Source: Neisseriaceae bacterium JH1-16
GTDB lineage: Bacteria > Pseudomonadota > Gammaproteobacteria > Burkholderiales > Chromobacteriaceae
DNA: 64,000 nucleotides
Assembly: GCA_025989215.1 (NCBI GenBank)
Contig: JAPDNP010000001.1
Location: 1-64,000, forward strand
Direction of reading: 5' to 3'
Positions 16,207 through 24,462 of the stretch are shown piece after piece; the stretch's first letter is position 1, and each line of letters starts with the position of its first letter. The translations under genes were made by a program, and so were the position numbers. The notes below the pieces were generated by a model, which worked only from the letters and a program-made list of their open reading frames with translations, searched no databases and had not been told where the DNA came from.

Positions 16207-16431
16207 GATCACCGGTCGGCACTGCCACTGCGCCAGGTCGACCGGAATGCCTAGCTCGTGCGGGTTGCCGAAGCTCGGCCAGTCGGAATGACCGTTGGCC
16301 AGCGCCTCGGCGGCGGCCTCGGGGGTCGGGTAGGCGCCCAGCGCCTCGCCGTCATGCATGATGTGGTACTGCTCGTCGAGCCGGAGAATGGTGAAGGGGC
16401 CGTATTCGGTGTCGTAGATCCAGCATTTCAT
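16204..16431 (-). CDS. Small conserved hypothetical protein
   Basis: A 75-residue soluble protein (MKCWIYDTEYGPFTILRLDE at the N-terminus, then a central helix TPEAAAEALANGHSDWP). I do not recognise the family. The start is well supported: aaggagg lies 8 bases before the ATG. Upstream in-frame sequence is not conserved-looking. Its stop codon is the target-site duplication of MITE copy A2. The neighbour on the same strand is the LysR gene at 16497, whose stop codon is 65 bases upstream of this start, so co-transcription is possible. Confidence 0.65.
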   Translation of the reverse strand: MKCWIYDTEYGPFTILRLDEQYHIMHDGEALGAYPTPEAAAEALANGHSDWPSFGNPHELGIPVDLAQWQCRPVI

Positions 16432-16496
16432 GATCCTGCCTCCTTTTCTTGAAGCGTAGCCGATAGCGGCCGAGCCGTGCCCGAAGCTCTCCCCAC

Positions 16497-17411
16497 TCAG
16501 GCCGGGGCGGTCTTGACCGTCTGGGCGGCCGCCTGCAGATGCTCGATGAAGCAGCGCACCACGCGCGGCAGCGGCATCCCCCGCCGGGTCAGGATCTGGA
16601 ACGACAAGCGGGTGACGCAGCGCTCGGGCAGCAGCCGGCGCATCAGGCCGTGATCCTGCCACTGCCGGGCGTAGTGCGGCGGCAGAAAGCCGATGTAATT
16701 GCCCGATAGGATCAGCATCGCCCGGCCCTCCACGCTGTCGACCGAGGCGGCCGGCTTGGCGATGCCGAGCAGGTCAAGTTCCTGCCGGCCCAGGTAAGCG
16801 CGCTCGACCAGCTTCGCTGATTTCAGTTCTTCTGCCGTCAGCTCGGCATCGTCGCGGTCGAACCAGGGGTGGGGCGGTGAACAGTACAGCCCCTGCTCCT
16901 CGTGGTAGAGCGGCGTGTAATCGAGGCCGGGGATTTCGACCGGGAAGGGCCCCACCGCCAGGTGCAGGCGGCCATCCAGCACCCGCTGCTCCAAGCCCGA
17001 CGAGGTGTCGGTCAGCACCTGCAGGTTCACCTCCGGCGCGGCTTGGCCGAAGCGGCGCACCGCTGGCAGCAGCGGCGAGGCCAGGTCGGTCAGCGTTGCT
17101 TCGATCATGCCGAAGCGCAACTGGCCGCTCAGCTCATTGCGCACCGACGCCGACTCCATCTGAAAGATGTCCACCGCGCCCAGCAGCCGCTGCGCCGCTG
17201 CGTGCAGCTGCACGCCTTCCTCGGTCAGCCGAAAGCCCGAGCGACCCCGCTCGCACAGCCGTACCCCCAACCGCGTTTCCAGCTGCGACACGTATTCGCT
17301 GATGCTCGATGCGCCGATGTTCAGCGTCGATTGGGCTGCTGAAAAACCGCCGCATTGAACGATGGTTTCGAAAATACGCAGCAGCTTGAGGTCGGCATCC
17401 TGGATCTTCAT
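16497..17411 (-). CDS. LysR-family regulator, divergent from the agmatinase gene
   Basis: A 304-residue LysR protein. The helix-turn-helix is at about residues 5-65 (LKLLRIFETIVQCGGFSAAQ, then GASSISEYVSQLETRLGVRL). An effector domain follows (LRFGMIEATLTDLASPLLPAVRR). The start at 17411 is preferred to 17462 because aagag lies close upstream and the LysR domain starts there. It is divergent from the ureohydrolase gene at 17574 with 162 bases between, the classic LysR arrangement, so control of that gene and of the MFS gene beyond is likely. Confidence 0.88.
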   Translation of the reverse strand: MKIQDADLKLLRIFETIVQCGGFSAAQSTLNIGASSISEYVSQLETRLGVRLCERGRSGFRLTEEGVQLHAAAQRLLGAVDIFQMESASVRNELSGQLRFGMIEATLTDLASPLLPAVRRFGQAAPEVNLQVLTDTSSGLEQRVLDGRLHLAVGPFPVEIPGLDYTPLYHEEQGLYCSPPHPWFDRDDAELTAEELKSAKLVERAYLGRQELDLLGIAKPAASVDSVEGRAMLILSGNYIGFLPPHYARQWQDHGLMRRLLPERCVTRLSFQILTRRGMPLPRVVRCFIEHLQAAAQTVKTAPA

Positions 17412-17573
17412 CACGGCACTCTTTGTTCGGAAGTTGGCGAAGTCTGTTTCTGAATATACCAATTTTACCGACGTGATAAGCCGTCAAGAATGAGGGCGTG
17501 ATGTACGGGCACGGCGGCACCGGATGGCGCCGCGGACGTGCCGCCCACCTTCATTCGAATAGAGGAGTCCACC

Positions 17574-18551
17574 ATGACACAGAACACCTACGACTCGGGC
17601 CGCCTGAACCTGCCTTTTGTCGGCATCTGCACCTTCGCCAAGTCGCCGATCTGCCTGGACTGGGACGCGATCGACGCCGACGTGGCCATTCTGGGCGCGC
17701 CGTTCGACATGGGCACCCAGTGGCGTGCCGGCGCACGTTTCGGCCCGCGCGGCATCCGCGAGGCGTCGACCTTGTTCTCGTTCGGCCACGGTGGCGCCTA
17801 CGACTTCGAGGACGACGTGGTCTACCTGCCGACCAACGAGGTGCGCATCGTCGACATCGGCGACGCCGACATGGTGCACACCAATACCGAGCAGAGCCAC
17901 GCCAACATCGAGTACGGCGTGCGCAAGATTCTGGAAGCAGGTGCGCTGCCGGTAGTGCTGGGTGGCGATCACTCGATCAACATCCCGTGCATCAACGCCT
18001 TTGCCGGACAGGAGCCGTTCCACGTGGTGCACATCGATGCCCACCTCGACTTCGTCGACGAGCGCCACGGCGTGCGCCACGGCCACGGCAACCCGCTGCG
18101 CCGCGCCGCCGAGAAAGAGGTGGTGACCGGCATGACTCAGATCGGCATCCGCAACGTGTCGTCGACCGCGCGCGACGGCTATGCCCAGGCGCGCGAAATG
18201 GGCTCGGACATCATCTCGGTACGCGACCTGCGCCGACTCGGCATCCAGGGCGTGCTCGACCGCATTCCGAAGGGCGTGCGCTACTACCTGACCATCGACA
18301 TCGACGGCTTCGACCCGTCGATCGCCCCGGGCACCGGCACGCCAAGCCACGGCGGCCTGAACTACTACGAGGGCCTGGAGCTGTTCGCCGGCTTGGCCGA
18401 ACAGGGCGACATCATCGGCATCGACCTGGTCGAAGTCGCGCCGGACTACGACCACTCGGGCTCGACCACCATCCTGGCCGCCCAGCTGCTGCTCAACACC
18501 ATCGGCCGCGTGATGCACCAGCGCAAGGTCAAGCGCCTGCTGAACGAGTAA
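17574..18551 (+). CDS. speB: Agmatinase/guanidino-acid ureohydrolase family protein
   Basis: A 325-residue member of the arginase/agmatinase family with a complete dinuclear manganese site: GGDHS (H133), DAHLD (D155, H157, D159) and DIDGFDPS (D242, D244). The family hydrolyses a guanidino group to urea plus an amine: agmatine to putrescine, or guanidinobutyrate/guanidinopropionate to the amino acid. The N-terminal NLPFVGICTFAKSPICLDW segment differs from E. coli SpeB, and a dedicated MFS transporter plus LysR lie beside it. A catabolic guanidino acid is therefore as likely as agmatine, and the symbol is provisional. agaggag precedes the ATG. Confidence 0.85.
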   Translation: MTQNTYDSGRLNLPFVGICTFAKSPICLDWDAIDADVAILGAPFDMGTQWRAGARFGPRGIREASTLFSFGHGGAYDFEDDVVYLPTNEVRIVDIGDADMVHTNTEQSHANIEYGVRKILEAGALPVVLGGDHSINIPCINAFAGQEPFHVVHIDAHLDFVDERHGVRHGHGNPLRRAAEKEVVTGMTQIGIRNVSSTARDGYAQAREMGSDIISVRDLRRLGIQGVLDRIPKGVRYYLTIDIDGFDPSIAPGTGTPSHGGLNYYEGLELFAGLAEQGDIIGIDLVEVAPDYDHSGSTTILAAQLLLNTIGRVMHQRKVKRLLNE

Positions 18552-18605
18552 TGACCGGCTCGGGGGCTGCCCGGTAGCTCCTGCCTTACATCGATAGCGT
18601 TTCTC

Positions 18606-18644
18606 ACCCCCGCGTAACCGCCGCCCTCGACGGTGCGTGGGGGT
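18606..18644 (+). terminator. Imperfect GC-rich hairpin after the ureohydrolase gene
   Basis: Arms acccccgcgtaaccg and cggtgcgtgggggt pair with a few mismatches. No T-tract follows, so it may be a weak or factor-dependent terminator, or a stabilising element between two co-transcribed genes. Confidence 0.4.
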
Positions 18645-18725
18645 ATTGCCAGCCAGACACAATAAAACCGATCGGCGACCCATAAAAACCGCTACGCCGA
18701 CACATCACACTACAAGGAGAAAACC

Positions 18726-18833
18726 ATGAAATCTGTGCAGAAGTTTCACCCGTTATCGTCCCATACCACTGCGCCGACCATGTTGAACGCGCCTGTCCAC
18801 GCAAGGGCGGGCTGTTTCCGTCCGCCTCGCTAA
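18726..18833 (+). CDS. Possible 35-residue leader ORF before the MFS gene
   Basis: A short ORF (MKSVQKFHPLSSHTTAPTML..., 35 codons) with an unusually good ribosome site (aaggag, 6 bases before the ATG). It sits between the ureohydrolase and MFS genes. It has no recognisable domain and contains no run of Arg codons that would point to classic attenuation. It could be a regulatory leader, a genuine small protein or chance. Confidence 0.3.
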   Translation: MKSVQKFHPLSSHTTAPTMLNAPVHARAGCFRPPR

Positions 18834-18965
18834 TCCGCCATCACCGCGGCGCGACCGCGCCCGGGCAATACGACGCGTGTCACTCCCATGTCCGGCTTTC
18901 GCTCTGACAGGGGAAGAGGCATGCCCAGTCTGTGTGCAGCAAGCTTTCAATCTGGAGGCATCAGC

Positions 18966-20318
18966 ATGAGCAACATCGGCAGCGGACAAGCGACGTTCAA
19001 TTCGTCGGCCGAACCGGCGCTAGACAGCCAACGGCGCTATCTCGAAAACCGCACCATCCTGCGACGCGCCGCCACGGCGTGTTTCATCGGCACCTTCGTC
19101 GAATGGTTCGACTACGCCTCCTACGGCTACCTGGCGGTGATCATCGCCACCGTGTTTTTCCCGAAAACGGATGCTACGTCCGGCCTGTTGGCCGCCTATG
19201 CGGTCTTTGCGATCTCGTTCATCGTCCGCCCGATCGGCGGCATCATCTGGGGTCACTTCGGTGACCGGGTCGGCCGCCGCAACACGCTGTCGCTGTCCAT
19301 CCTGATCATGTCGGGTTCGACCTTCGTGATCGCCTTTCTGCCGACCTATGCTCAGGTCGGGCTGTGGGCGCCGGTGCTGCTGCTGTTGATCCGGCTGGTG
19401 CAGGGCTTCTCGGCTTCGGGCGAATACGCCGGCGCATCGGCCTTCCTCGCCGAGTTCGCCCCGCCTGAAAAGCGCGGCCTGTTCACCAGCGTGATGCCGG
19501 CGAGCGAAGCGGCCGGGCTGTTGGCAGGCTCGGTGTTCGTGGCGGTGTTGTACGCGCTGCTGACCCCGGAGCAGCTGCACAGCTGGGGCTGGCGCATTCC
19601 GTTCCTGCTGGCGGCGCCGTTCGGCCTGATCGGCCGCTACATCCGGCTCAAGCTCGAAGATTCGCCGAAGTTCAAGGAGCTGGAAGGCTCGCACCATGTC
19701 GCCCGTGCGCCGATCAAGGAGCTGCTGGCCGTGCATCGCGGCCGCTTGCTGATCGCCTTCGGCGCCACCTGCCTGAACGCGGTCGGCTTCTATCTGGTGC
19801 TCAGCTATATGCCGACCTATGTGTCGACCGAGCTGGGCTTCAGCGAGACCAACTCCTTCATCGCGTCGATCATCTCGCTGCTCAGCTATGTCGGTTTCGT
19901 GTTCATGATGGGCGCGCTGTCCGACCGCTTCGGCCGCAAGAAGGTGCTGATCGCGGCGAGCATCCTGTTCGCGCTGTTGACGGTGCCGCTGTTCAAGCTG
20001 CTCGGTTCGTCGGGGTTTGTCGGCATCGTGCTGGTGCAGGTCGCACTGGGGGCGCTGTTGGCGATGAACGACGGCACCCTGCCATGTTTCCTATCGGAAC
20101 TGTTTCCGACCAAGGTGCGCTTCAGCGGCTTCGCGCTGAGCTTTAACGCGGCCAATGCGCTGTTCGGCGGCACTGCGCCGTTCGTCGCCACCTGGCTGAT
20201 CCACATGACCGGCAACAAGCTTGCGCCGGCCTGGTATCTGGTCGGTGCCGCTGGTGTGGCGCTGATCGCGATGCTGATGAGCCGCGATGCGTCGAAGGAG
20301 CCGCTGGCCGACGAGTGA
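18966..20318 (+). CDS. MFS metabolite:proton symporter (MHS family)
   Basis: A 450-residue, twelve-helix transporter. It has the metabolite:H+ symporter look: CFIGTFVEWFDYASYGYLA in helix 1, the loop 2-3 motif GHFGDRVGRRNTL, RLVQGFSASGEYAGASAFLAE in helix 4 and GALSDRFGRKKVL after helix 8. Relatives carry osmolytes, alpha-ketoglutarate, shikimate or other organic acids. Position beside a guanidino-ureohydrolase suggests it imports that enzyme's substrate. The ATG at 18966 has tctggagg upstream; an in-frame ATG at 18921 also has a fair ribosome site (ggggaagagg) and would add 15 residues. Confidence 0.88.
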   Translation: MSNIGSGQATFNSSAEPALDSQRRYLENRTILRRAATACFIGTFVEWFDYASYGYLAVIIATVFFPKTDATSGLLAAYAVFAISFIVRPIGGIIWGHFGDRVGRRNTLSLSILIMSGSTFVIAFLPTYAQVGLWAPVLLLLIRLVQGFSASGEYAGASAFLAEFAPPEKRGLFTSVMPASEAAGLLAGSVFVAVLYALLTPEQLHSWGWRIPFLLAAPFGLIGRYIRLKLEDSPKFKELEGSHHVARAPIKELLAVHRGRLLIAFGATCLNAVGFYLVLSYMPTYVSTELGFSETNSFIASIISLLSYVGFVFMMGALSDRFGRKKVLIAASILFALLTVPLFKLLGSSGFVGIVLVQVALGALLAMNDGTLPCFLSELFPTKVRFSGFALSFNAANALFGGTAPFVATWLIHMTGNKLAPAWYLVGAAGVALIAMLMSRDASKEPLADE

Positions 20319-20453
20319 GCCCGCAACGATGCTGTCAGGATTGGGACTCCGACCTCTGCGAGTCGGTCTTGGGTTCTGGTTTACTTAATTACTCCCAACC
20401 TGGAATCCATACTTGGACCATTGGCCCACTACAAACGCTCATAAACGACCCAA

Positions 20454-20479
20454 CGCCCCGTTCGCCGGGGTGTTTTTTT
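20454..20479 (+). terminator. Rho-independent terminator after the MFS gene
   Basis: Arms gccccg / cggggt around ttcgc, followed by gtttttttg. It lies 136 bases after the stop codon. A second hairpin (ccgac-ctctgcga-gtcgg, near 20349-20366) lies between the two. Confidence 0.75.
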
Positions 20480-20756
20480 GTCACCTAGAAACAGAAGTCA
20501 TACCTTCTTGATATGCGCATCGCCAAGCATCCCTGATGCGCAGAGATCGTGAAAACCCCTACAGAATTTGCGCTATTCGTGAAGATTTGTGAAAAATTCA
20601 TTAAAAACAATTGGTTACTATGGGTTGTTGAGCGTTGTTAGAGCGCTTCTTGCGCCGGCACAAGTCTTCCTCAGTCATTCCAGTGTTGGCATGCGGGTGT
20701 TCGTAAGGCGCTTTAATCATGTAGCATGATTAGGCGGCATTGCCTCTTCGTGCTCC
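20480..20756. other. Intergenic region before the diguanylate cyclase gene
   Basis: About 280 bases, AT-rich around 20577-20632 (ttcattaaaaacaattggttactatggg), probably containing the promoter of the next gene. Nothing else recognised. Confidence 0.4.
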
Positions 20757-22292
20757 ATGACACTTAGCATTCGCCAACACATGCGACATTTCCTAGCCAA
20801 ACACCCCCATCTGATCTTTGGGGCTGCCGTCGCTCTGGCAGTCATCATTCTTGGCGTGGTCGGCACCAATCTCTTTCAGGAGCGGGACGACGTGCTCGAG
20901 CACGCCACGGAGAATGCTGAAAACATTGCCCTGGTCGTCGAGCGCGATGCTACCCGCAACCTGCAGTTGCTGGACCTGTCTCTCCAGGCGGTCATCGATG
21001 GGGTCAAGGACCCAGGCGTGATGCGCCTTCCCGCACAATATCGACAACAGATCCTATTCGACCGCTCGGCTTCCGCAGGACGCTATTTGGGCGCCTTGCT
21101 CTATGTGGATGCTCATGGCGATATCGTGTTCGATTCCAAAAGCGAGTTTCCGCGAAGCGGGAATTTCGCGGACCGTCCTTGGTTCACGGAGCCTCGCGAA
21201 CATCCTAATGTTGGGCTGTATATCAGCCCCCCGTATCGGTCTCGATTACGGGACCAGCAAGCCAGCATCGCGGTGAGCCGGCGTGTCAGCCACCCGGATG
21301 GCAGCTTTGCCGGCGTGGTGGTCGCCGCCATCGAATTGGACTATTTCCATCACTTGCTATCGGGTTTGCAGTTAGGGGCGCAAGGCTCAATCGCCTTAAT
21401 GCAGCTGAATGGCACCGTCGTGATGCGCCTGCCCGATAGCCAAAAATGGGTGGGGAAATCACTCAAGGGCACAGAAAACTATGAGCGCTACCGCCGCCTG
21501 CACGAGCGGAGCTTCTTTGGTCGGGCCGCGCTCGATGGTGCCGAACGAATCTATGTCTACCGTCAGTTCAAGGAGGTGCCCTTCCTGATCAGCGTGGGTC
21601 TGGGGGTCGGGGACATCTATCTGAAGTGGAAGGAGCGAGCCCAGCGTGTTGCGTTCTTGACGGTGCTGCTGGCGATGAGTTTGCTGATGGCGGCCTGGAT
21701 GCTGACGCAGGAGTTCAAGTACCGGCTGGCTGTAGAAAAGAACCTGTCACTCCTCGCCAGAATGGATGGCTTAACTGGCCTGAATAATCGGCGCACACTG
21801 GATGAAAGCTACGAGCGTGAGTTGTTGCGGGCGCAGCGGACGAAGAGCCCGCTATCGCTGTTGTTCGTGGATATAGACCACTTCAAAACCTACAACGACA
21901 CCTACGGCCACCAAGCTGGCGATAAGGCCTTGGCGGCGGTTGCCATGGCGATTGCCGCCAGTATCAAGCGTCCGCAGGACATCGCGGCACGATTTGGCGG
22001 GGAAGAGTTCGTGGTCATGCTGCCCGACACCAAGCTCTCGGGTGCCGAGGAAGTGGCCGACCGGATTCAGAACGCCGTCCACGTCTTGGGCATGGAGCAC
22101 CGCGACAGCGAGTTCGGGGTCGTTACGGTCAGCATCGGCTACGCCTGTAGCACATCGTTCGATCGTACGGAGCAAAAAGGGCTGATAGAAGCATCCGATC
22201 ATGCCCTGTACCAGGCCAAGGTCAACGGGCGCAACCAATCCAGAGCCTATCGCACGCCTGAAGTCTCGACGGAAGTGTCCGAGAAGGCGTAA
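20757..22292 (+). CDS. Membrane-bound diguanylate cyclase (dCache-GGDEF)
   Basis: A 511-residue signalling enzyme. Membrane helix 1 ([21 protein letters not shown], about 19-40) is followed by a periplasmic Cache/PAS-like sensor (about 45-295) with an FADRPWFTEPREHPNVGLYI segment typical of dCache_1. Helix 2 (VAFLTVLLAMSLLMAAWML) leads to a C-terminal GGDEF domain. The active site is GGEEF (414-418), so it should make cyclic di-GMP from two GTP. The product-inhibition I-site RxxD (R405-D408) is present with the standard five-residue spacing. The ligand is unknown. The ATG at 20757 gives a short N-terminal arm before helix 1. Confidence 0.93.
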   Translation: MTLSIRQHMRHFLAKHPHLIFGAAVALAVIILGVVGTNLFQERDDVLEHATENAENIALVVERDATRNLQLLDLSLQAVIDGVKDPGVMRLPAQYRQQILFDRSASAGRYLGALLYVDAHGDIVFDSKSEFPRSGNFADRPWFTEPREHPNVGLYISPPYRSRLRDQQASIAVSRRVSHPDGSFAGVVVAAIELDYFHHLLSGLQLGAQGSIALMQLNGTVVMRLPDSQKWVGKSLKGTENYERYRRLHERSFFGRAALDGAERIYVYRQFKEVPFLISVGLGVGDIYLKWKERAQRVAFLTVLLAMSLLMAAWMLTQEFKYRLAVEKNLSLLARMDGLTGLNNRRTLDESYERELLRAQRTKSPLSLLFVDIDHFKTYNDTYGHQAGDKALAAVAMAIAASIKRPQDIAARFGGEEFVVMLPDTKLSGAEEVADRIQNAVHVLGMEHRDSEFGVVTVSIGYACSTSFDRTEQKGLIEASDHALYQAKVNGRNQSRAYRTPEVSTEVSEKA

Positions 22293-22463
22293 AGAAGGTT
22301 AGTGCACGGTTATAGTGCCCTTTTAAATCGGTATGACCGTCGCGATGACTGGCGGTATTCGTTATCAAGATCAGCGATGACCATCACCGGTGCGTCGTCA
22401 TGAGCCCTGGCGACATCGTTCCCGTCACCGGAGTTTCTCGCCATCCATTACCTCTCCCTCCAC

Positions 22464-22804
22464 GCATGCTGCCCGAAGGGCTTCCCAAGTGGCGCACGGT
22501 GCACGCGTACTTCCTGATCTGGCGCGAGCCGTGCGATGGCGCACGGTGATTGAGAAATCAGGTTGGCGCGGCCCCCGAGAGACTGGGGCGCAGAGTACCG
22601 CCGCCGCGATTCATCGCGGGCGCACAGAGCGTGAAGAACACGGAGGCGGCAGGTAGCAAGGGCTATGACGCGGGCACGAGGGGCTCGGGCATCGAGCGCC
22701 ACATCGCAGTGGATACCCAAGGGCTGTCGCAGGTCCATTGCGGGACGGCGGCGGAGGTCACGGAGAGCAAAGGCGCAGGCCCTGCTGCGGGGCATTTATC
22801 CTGA
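22464..22804 (+). pseudogene. IS5-family transposase remnant
   Basis: Scattered pieces of an IS5-type DDE transposase survive in order on the plus strand. At 22464-22530 is a segment reading LPEGLPKWRTVHAYFLIWRE (family 'DLPPWRTVYYYF' region). After frame breaks, 22550-22790 holds GAQSVKNTEAAGSKGYDAGT, then SGIERHIAVDTQGLSQVHCG and AAEVTESKGAG, matching the 'SVK...GYDAGKKV.G.KRHIAVDT.GL' core around the second catalytic Asp. The N-terminus, C-terminus and terminal repeats are missing and the frame is broken. The MITE-like elements in this window have GAGCC ends and TNA duplications, features I associate with IS5-group transposases, so a relative of this gene may once have moved them. Confidence 0.7.
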
Positions 22805-22851
22805 GAGCGTGGTGCTCTAGCCCAGCAACCGGACGTTGCGCCACCTTGCAT

Positions 22852-22956
22852 CTACCACTGCGCCTCGTGGCTTACGCTTTCTGTCGGCTTTTGTTCGAAG
22901 CGCTTGATCAAGAAGTCGATAAAGGCCCTGACCTTCGCTGATAGATTGTTGCTTAC
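22852..22956 (-). pseudogene. C-terminal fragment of a LysR-family regulator
   Basis: The minus strand reads NLSAKVRAFIDFLIKRFEQK and about 13 further residues before a TAG. This is the typical end of a LysR effector domain ('..P.RVRAFIDFL..RF'). Nothing of the upstream domain is found, so it is a truncated relic beside the transposase remnant. Confidence 0.65.
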
Positions 22957-23193
22957 TAGGGCCCTTTTTGTTTGGTGCGGCCATATTGGGTTTGCCAGAT
23001 GGCCGGATCAGGGGTGGCGTTACAGGGGCATGGAGTAGAGGGAAGAGCGCCGGCTGCGGAGTCGGGACGACTCAAATAGAGTCTGGGCAAGTCGCTTCAG
23101 CTGAGGCTGCGAGTGCAGTCGTGCAGGAGGTGAGTCTTCGGGATAATGCACATATACTACACATATGATTAACATACATGGCTCCCGCTCACG

Positions 23194-23376
23194 ATGGAAA
23201 ACAAAACAGCCCGCCTCACCCTGCTGATCGATCCGGAGAAGAAGAAAGCCTTCGAAAAACTGTGTGCAGCACAGGATCGAACCCCGTCTCAGGCCGTGCG
23301 CCAACTGATTCGGGAGTACTTGCAGCAACATGGTGTCGAGTACTCGACCAAGAGCAAGGTCGGTCAGGGTAAATAA
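23194..23376 (+). CDS. Ribbon-helix-helix (CopG-like) DNA-binding protein
   Basis: A 60-residue protein with a clear ribbon-helix-helix layout: strand ARLTLLIDPEKKKAFEKLCA, then helix 2 with RTPSQAVRQLIREYLQQHG. Such dimers bind DNA with the N-terminal strand and serve as small repressors or as antitoxins. No toxin gene lies next to it, so a solitary regulator is more likely. It sits in a decayed region, with a transposase and LysR remnant on one side and a SulP remnant on the other. No strong ribosome site precedes the ATG. Confidence 0.75.
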   Translation: MENKTARLTLLIDPEKKKAFEKLCAAQDRTPSQAVRQLIREYLQQHGVEYSTKSKVGQGK

Positions 23377-23590
23377 AGCTAACTAAGTACTGTCACGATC
23401 CCGGAAAACCGTGGGCTGGTGTCGAGCAAGTGCTGGGCCGCTTCATTGTTCCGGTGTGAGGGGCGTCAGCGTGCGGATCTGCCTGCCTGGTCGGTACTAG
23501 CAAGTAACGTCGAGAACGGCGACGCATCGTCTCCCTCCAGTCGCAATGCCATGATCCCAGCCCTCTCCGCTTACCGTGTACACGAAGATC
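23377..23590. other. Non-coding stretch in the decayed region
   Basis: No gene or repeat recognised. It may be degenerate sequence from the 3' end of the SulP pseudogene. Confidence 0.35.
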
Positions 23591-24150
23591 AGCCGAGCAT
23601 CACCCGAGCTCCGCGCCTCTCTAGCTTGCGAATCACCTTCTCCTGCATCAGCAACCCCGCTGCACCCAGGAATGGCAAACGTCGCCGCCGCAGGATGTGT
23701 GGATTCAGGTGGGCTTGCCGCCGGGCCTATTCAAAGTTTTCCATTGAGCCTTTAAAGAAGAACGGTCCATCGATTTCGTGGACCAGTGTTCTCTTGGGCA
23801 AGCTAAGCGGGTCGGGAGGTGCGAATCCCGTACTTGGCTGTCACTCCTGTCAGAGTCGCAATGAACGCGCCCGTCGGCCCCGGCAATCTGGACGCGGCGC
23901 CCTCCCAATGTGGAGGCCAGAAGGCTACCGAAGATGGCCGCGTAAACCCCTTGTTCGGCCGAGCTCCGGATGCGATTGCAAAGGCCATGGAGAGAGGCTG
24001 TGCCACGACCCCCGCCACGACTTCGGTCACGATATCGGGTAGAAGGGCCTGCTTCTTGAACAGGCCGGCTTGCTTCGCCTCCAGCATCGAGATCACTACA
24101 ACGCTCCCGCCGCCGGTTAATCGCAACCTTACATCATATGCATGGCCCAT
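23591..24150 (-). pseudogene. SulP-family anion transporter pseudogene (internal deletion, frameshifts)
   Basis: Read on the minus strand, an N-terminal SulP piece begins at 24150 (KKQALLPDIVTEVVAGVVAQ, then PLSMAFAIASGARPNKG). It shifts frame to GVYAAIFGSLLASTLGGRRV, and shifts back to GPTGAFIATLTGVTAKYGI. The sequence then jumps straight to the C-terminal STAS domain (LVHEIDGPFFFKGSMENFE, stop, then HILRRRRLPFLGAAGLLMQE and VIRKLERRGARVMLG). Around 300-400 residues of membrane domain are missing between the pieces. Intact SulP proteins import sulfate or bicarbonate. Two frameshifts, a stop and a deletion make it non-functional. Confidence 0.8.
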
Positions 24151-24158
24151 GTTTTATC

Positions 24159-24201
24159 AATTCACATGATATTAACATTAAATGTTAATATCATGTGAAT
24201 T
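24159..24201. repeat. 43-bp palindrome (21-bp perfect arms, 1-base centre)
   Basis: Arms 24159-24179 and 24181-24201 (aattcacatgatattaacatt and its exact complement) flank a single A. It lies 8 bases upstream of the SulP pseudogene start, which reads leftwards, and about 260 bases before the PAS-chemoreceptor gene, which reads rightwards. The AT-rich perfect symmetry suits a large operator or a cruciform. It lacks the GC stem and T-run expected of a terminator. Confidence 0.85.
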
Positions 24202-24462
24202 TAATGTATGTGCCTATACATTAGGTAGGGTGCTGGATTAAAAGTCAGTCAATATATTGTAGCTATGCCAAATAAAAGCCATTTTCTGGGTTCAATAAAT
24301 ATATTTTTTTCGCATCAATTTCTATTGATTCTTCATTATTAGCAGCCGATAACAGTGGGGCTGGCATAGCACCTATTTAAATCATTCAGCATTTAGAAGA
24401 GCGCTATGTCAGTAAAACAAAAACGATAATCAATATTAAATAACCACGGCAATGGAGAGCAT
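24202..24462. other. AT-rich region upstream of the PAS-chemoreceptor gene
   Basis: About 260 AT-rich bases (for example ttcaataaatatatttttttcgc) between the palindrome and the next gene. It presumably carries the promoter; no gene seen. Confidence 0.45.

Noticed and set aside
17412-17573. A guanidine riboswitch before the ureohydrolase gene
   Set aside because: A GC-rich stem is present, but I do not see the conserved ACGR-loop pairs of the guanidine-II class or the other class signatures.
22390-22656. An intact small gene at this position
   Set aside because: The reading frame is Arg/His-rich by chance; the meaningful signal is the broken IS5 transposase in other frames.
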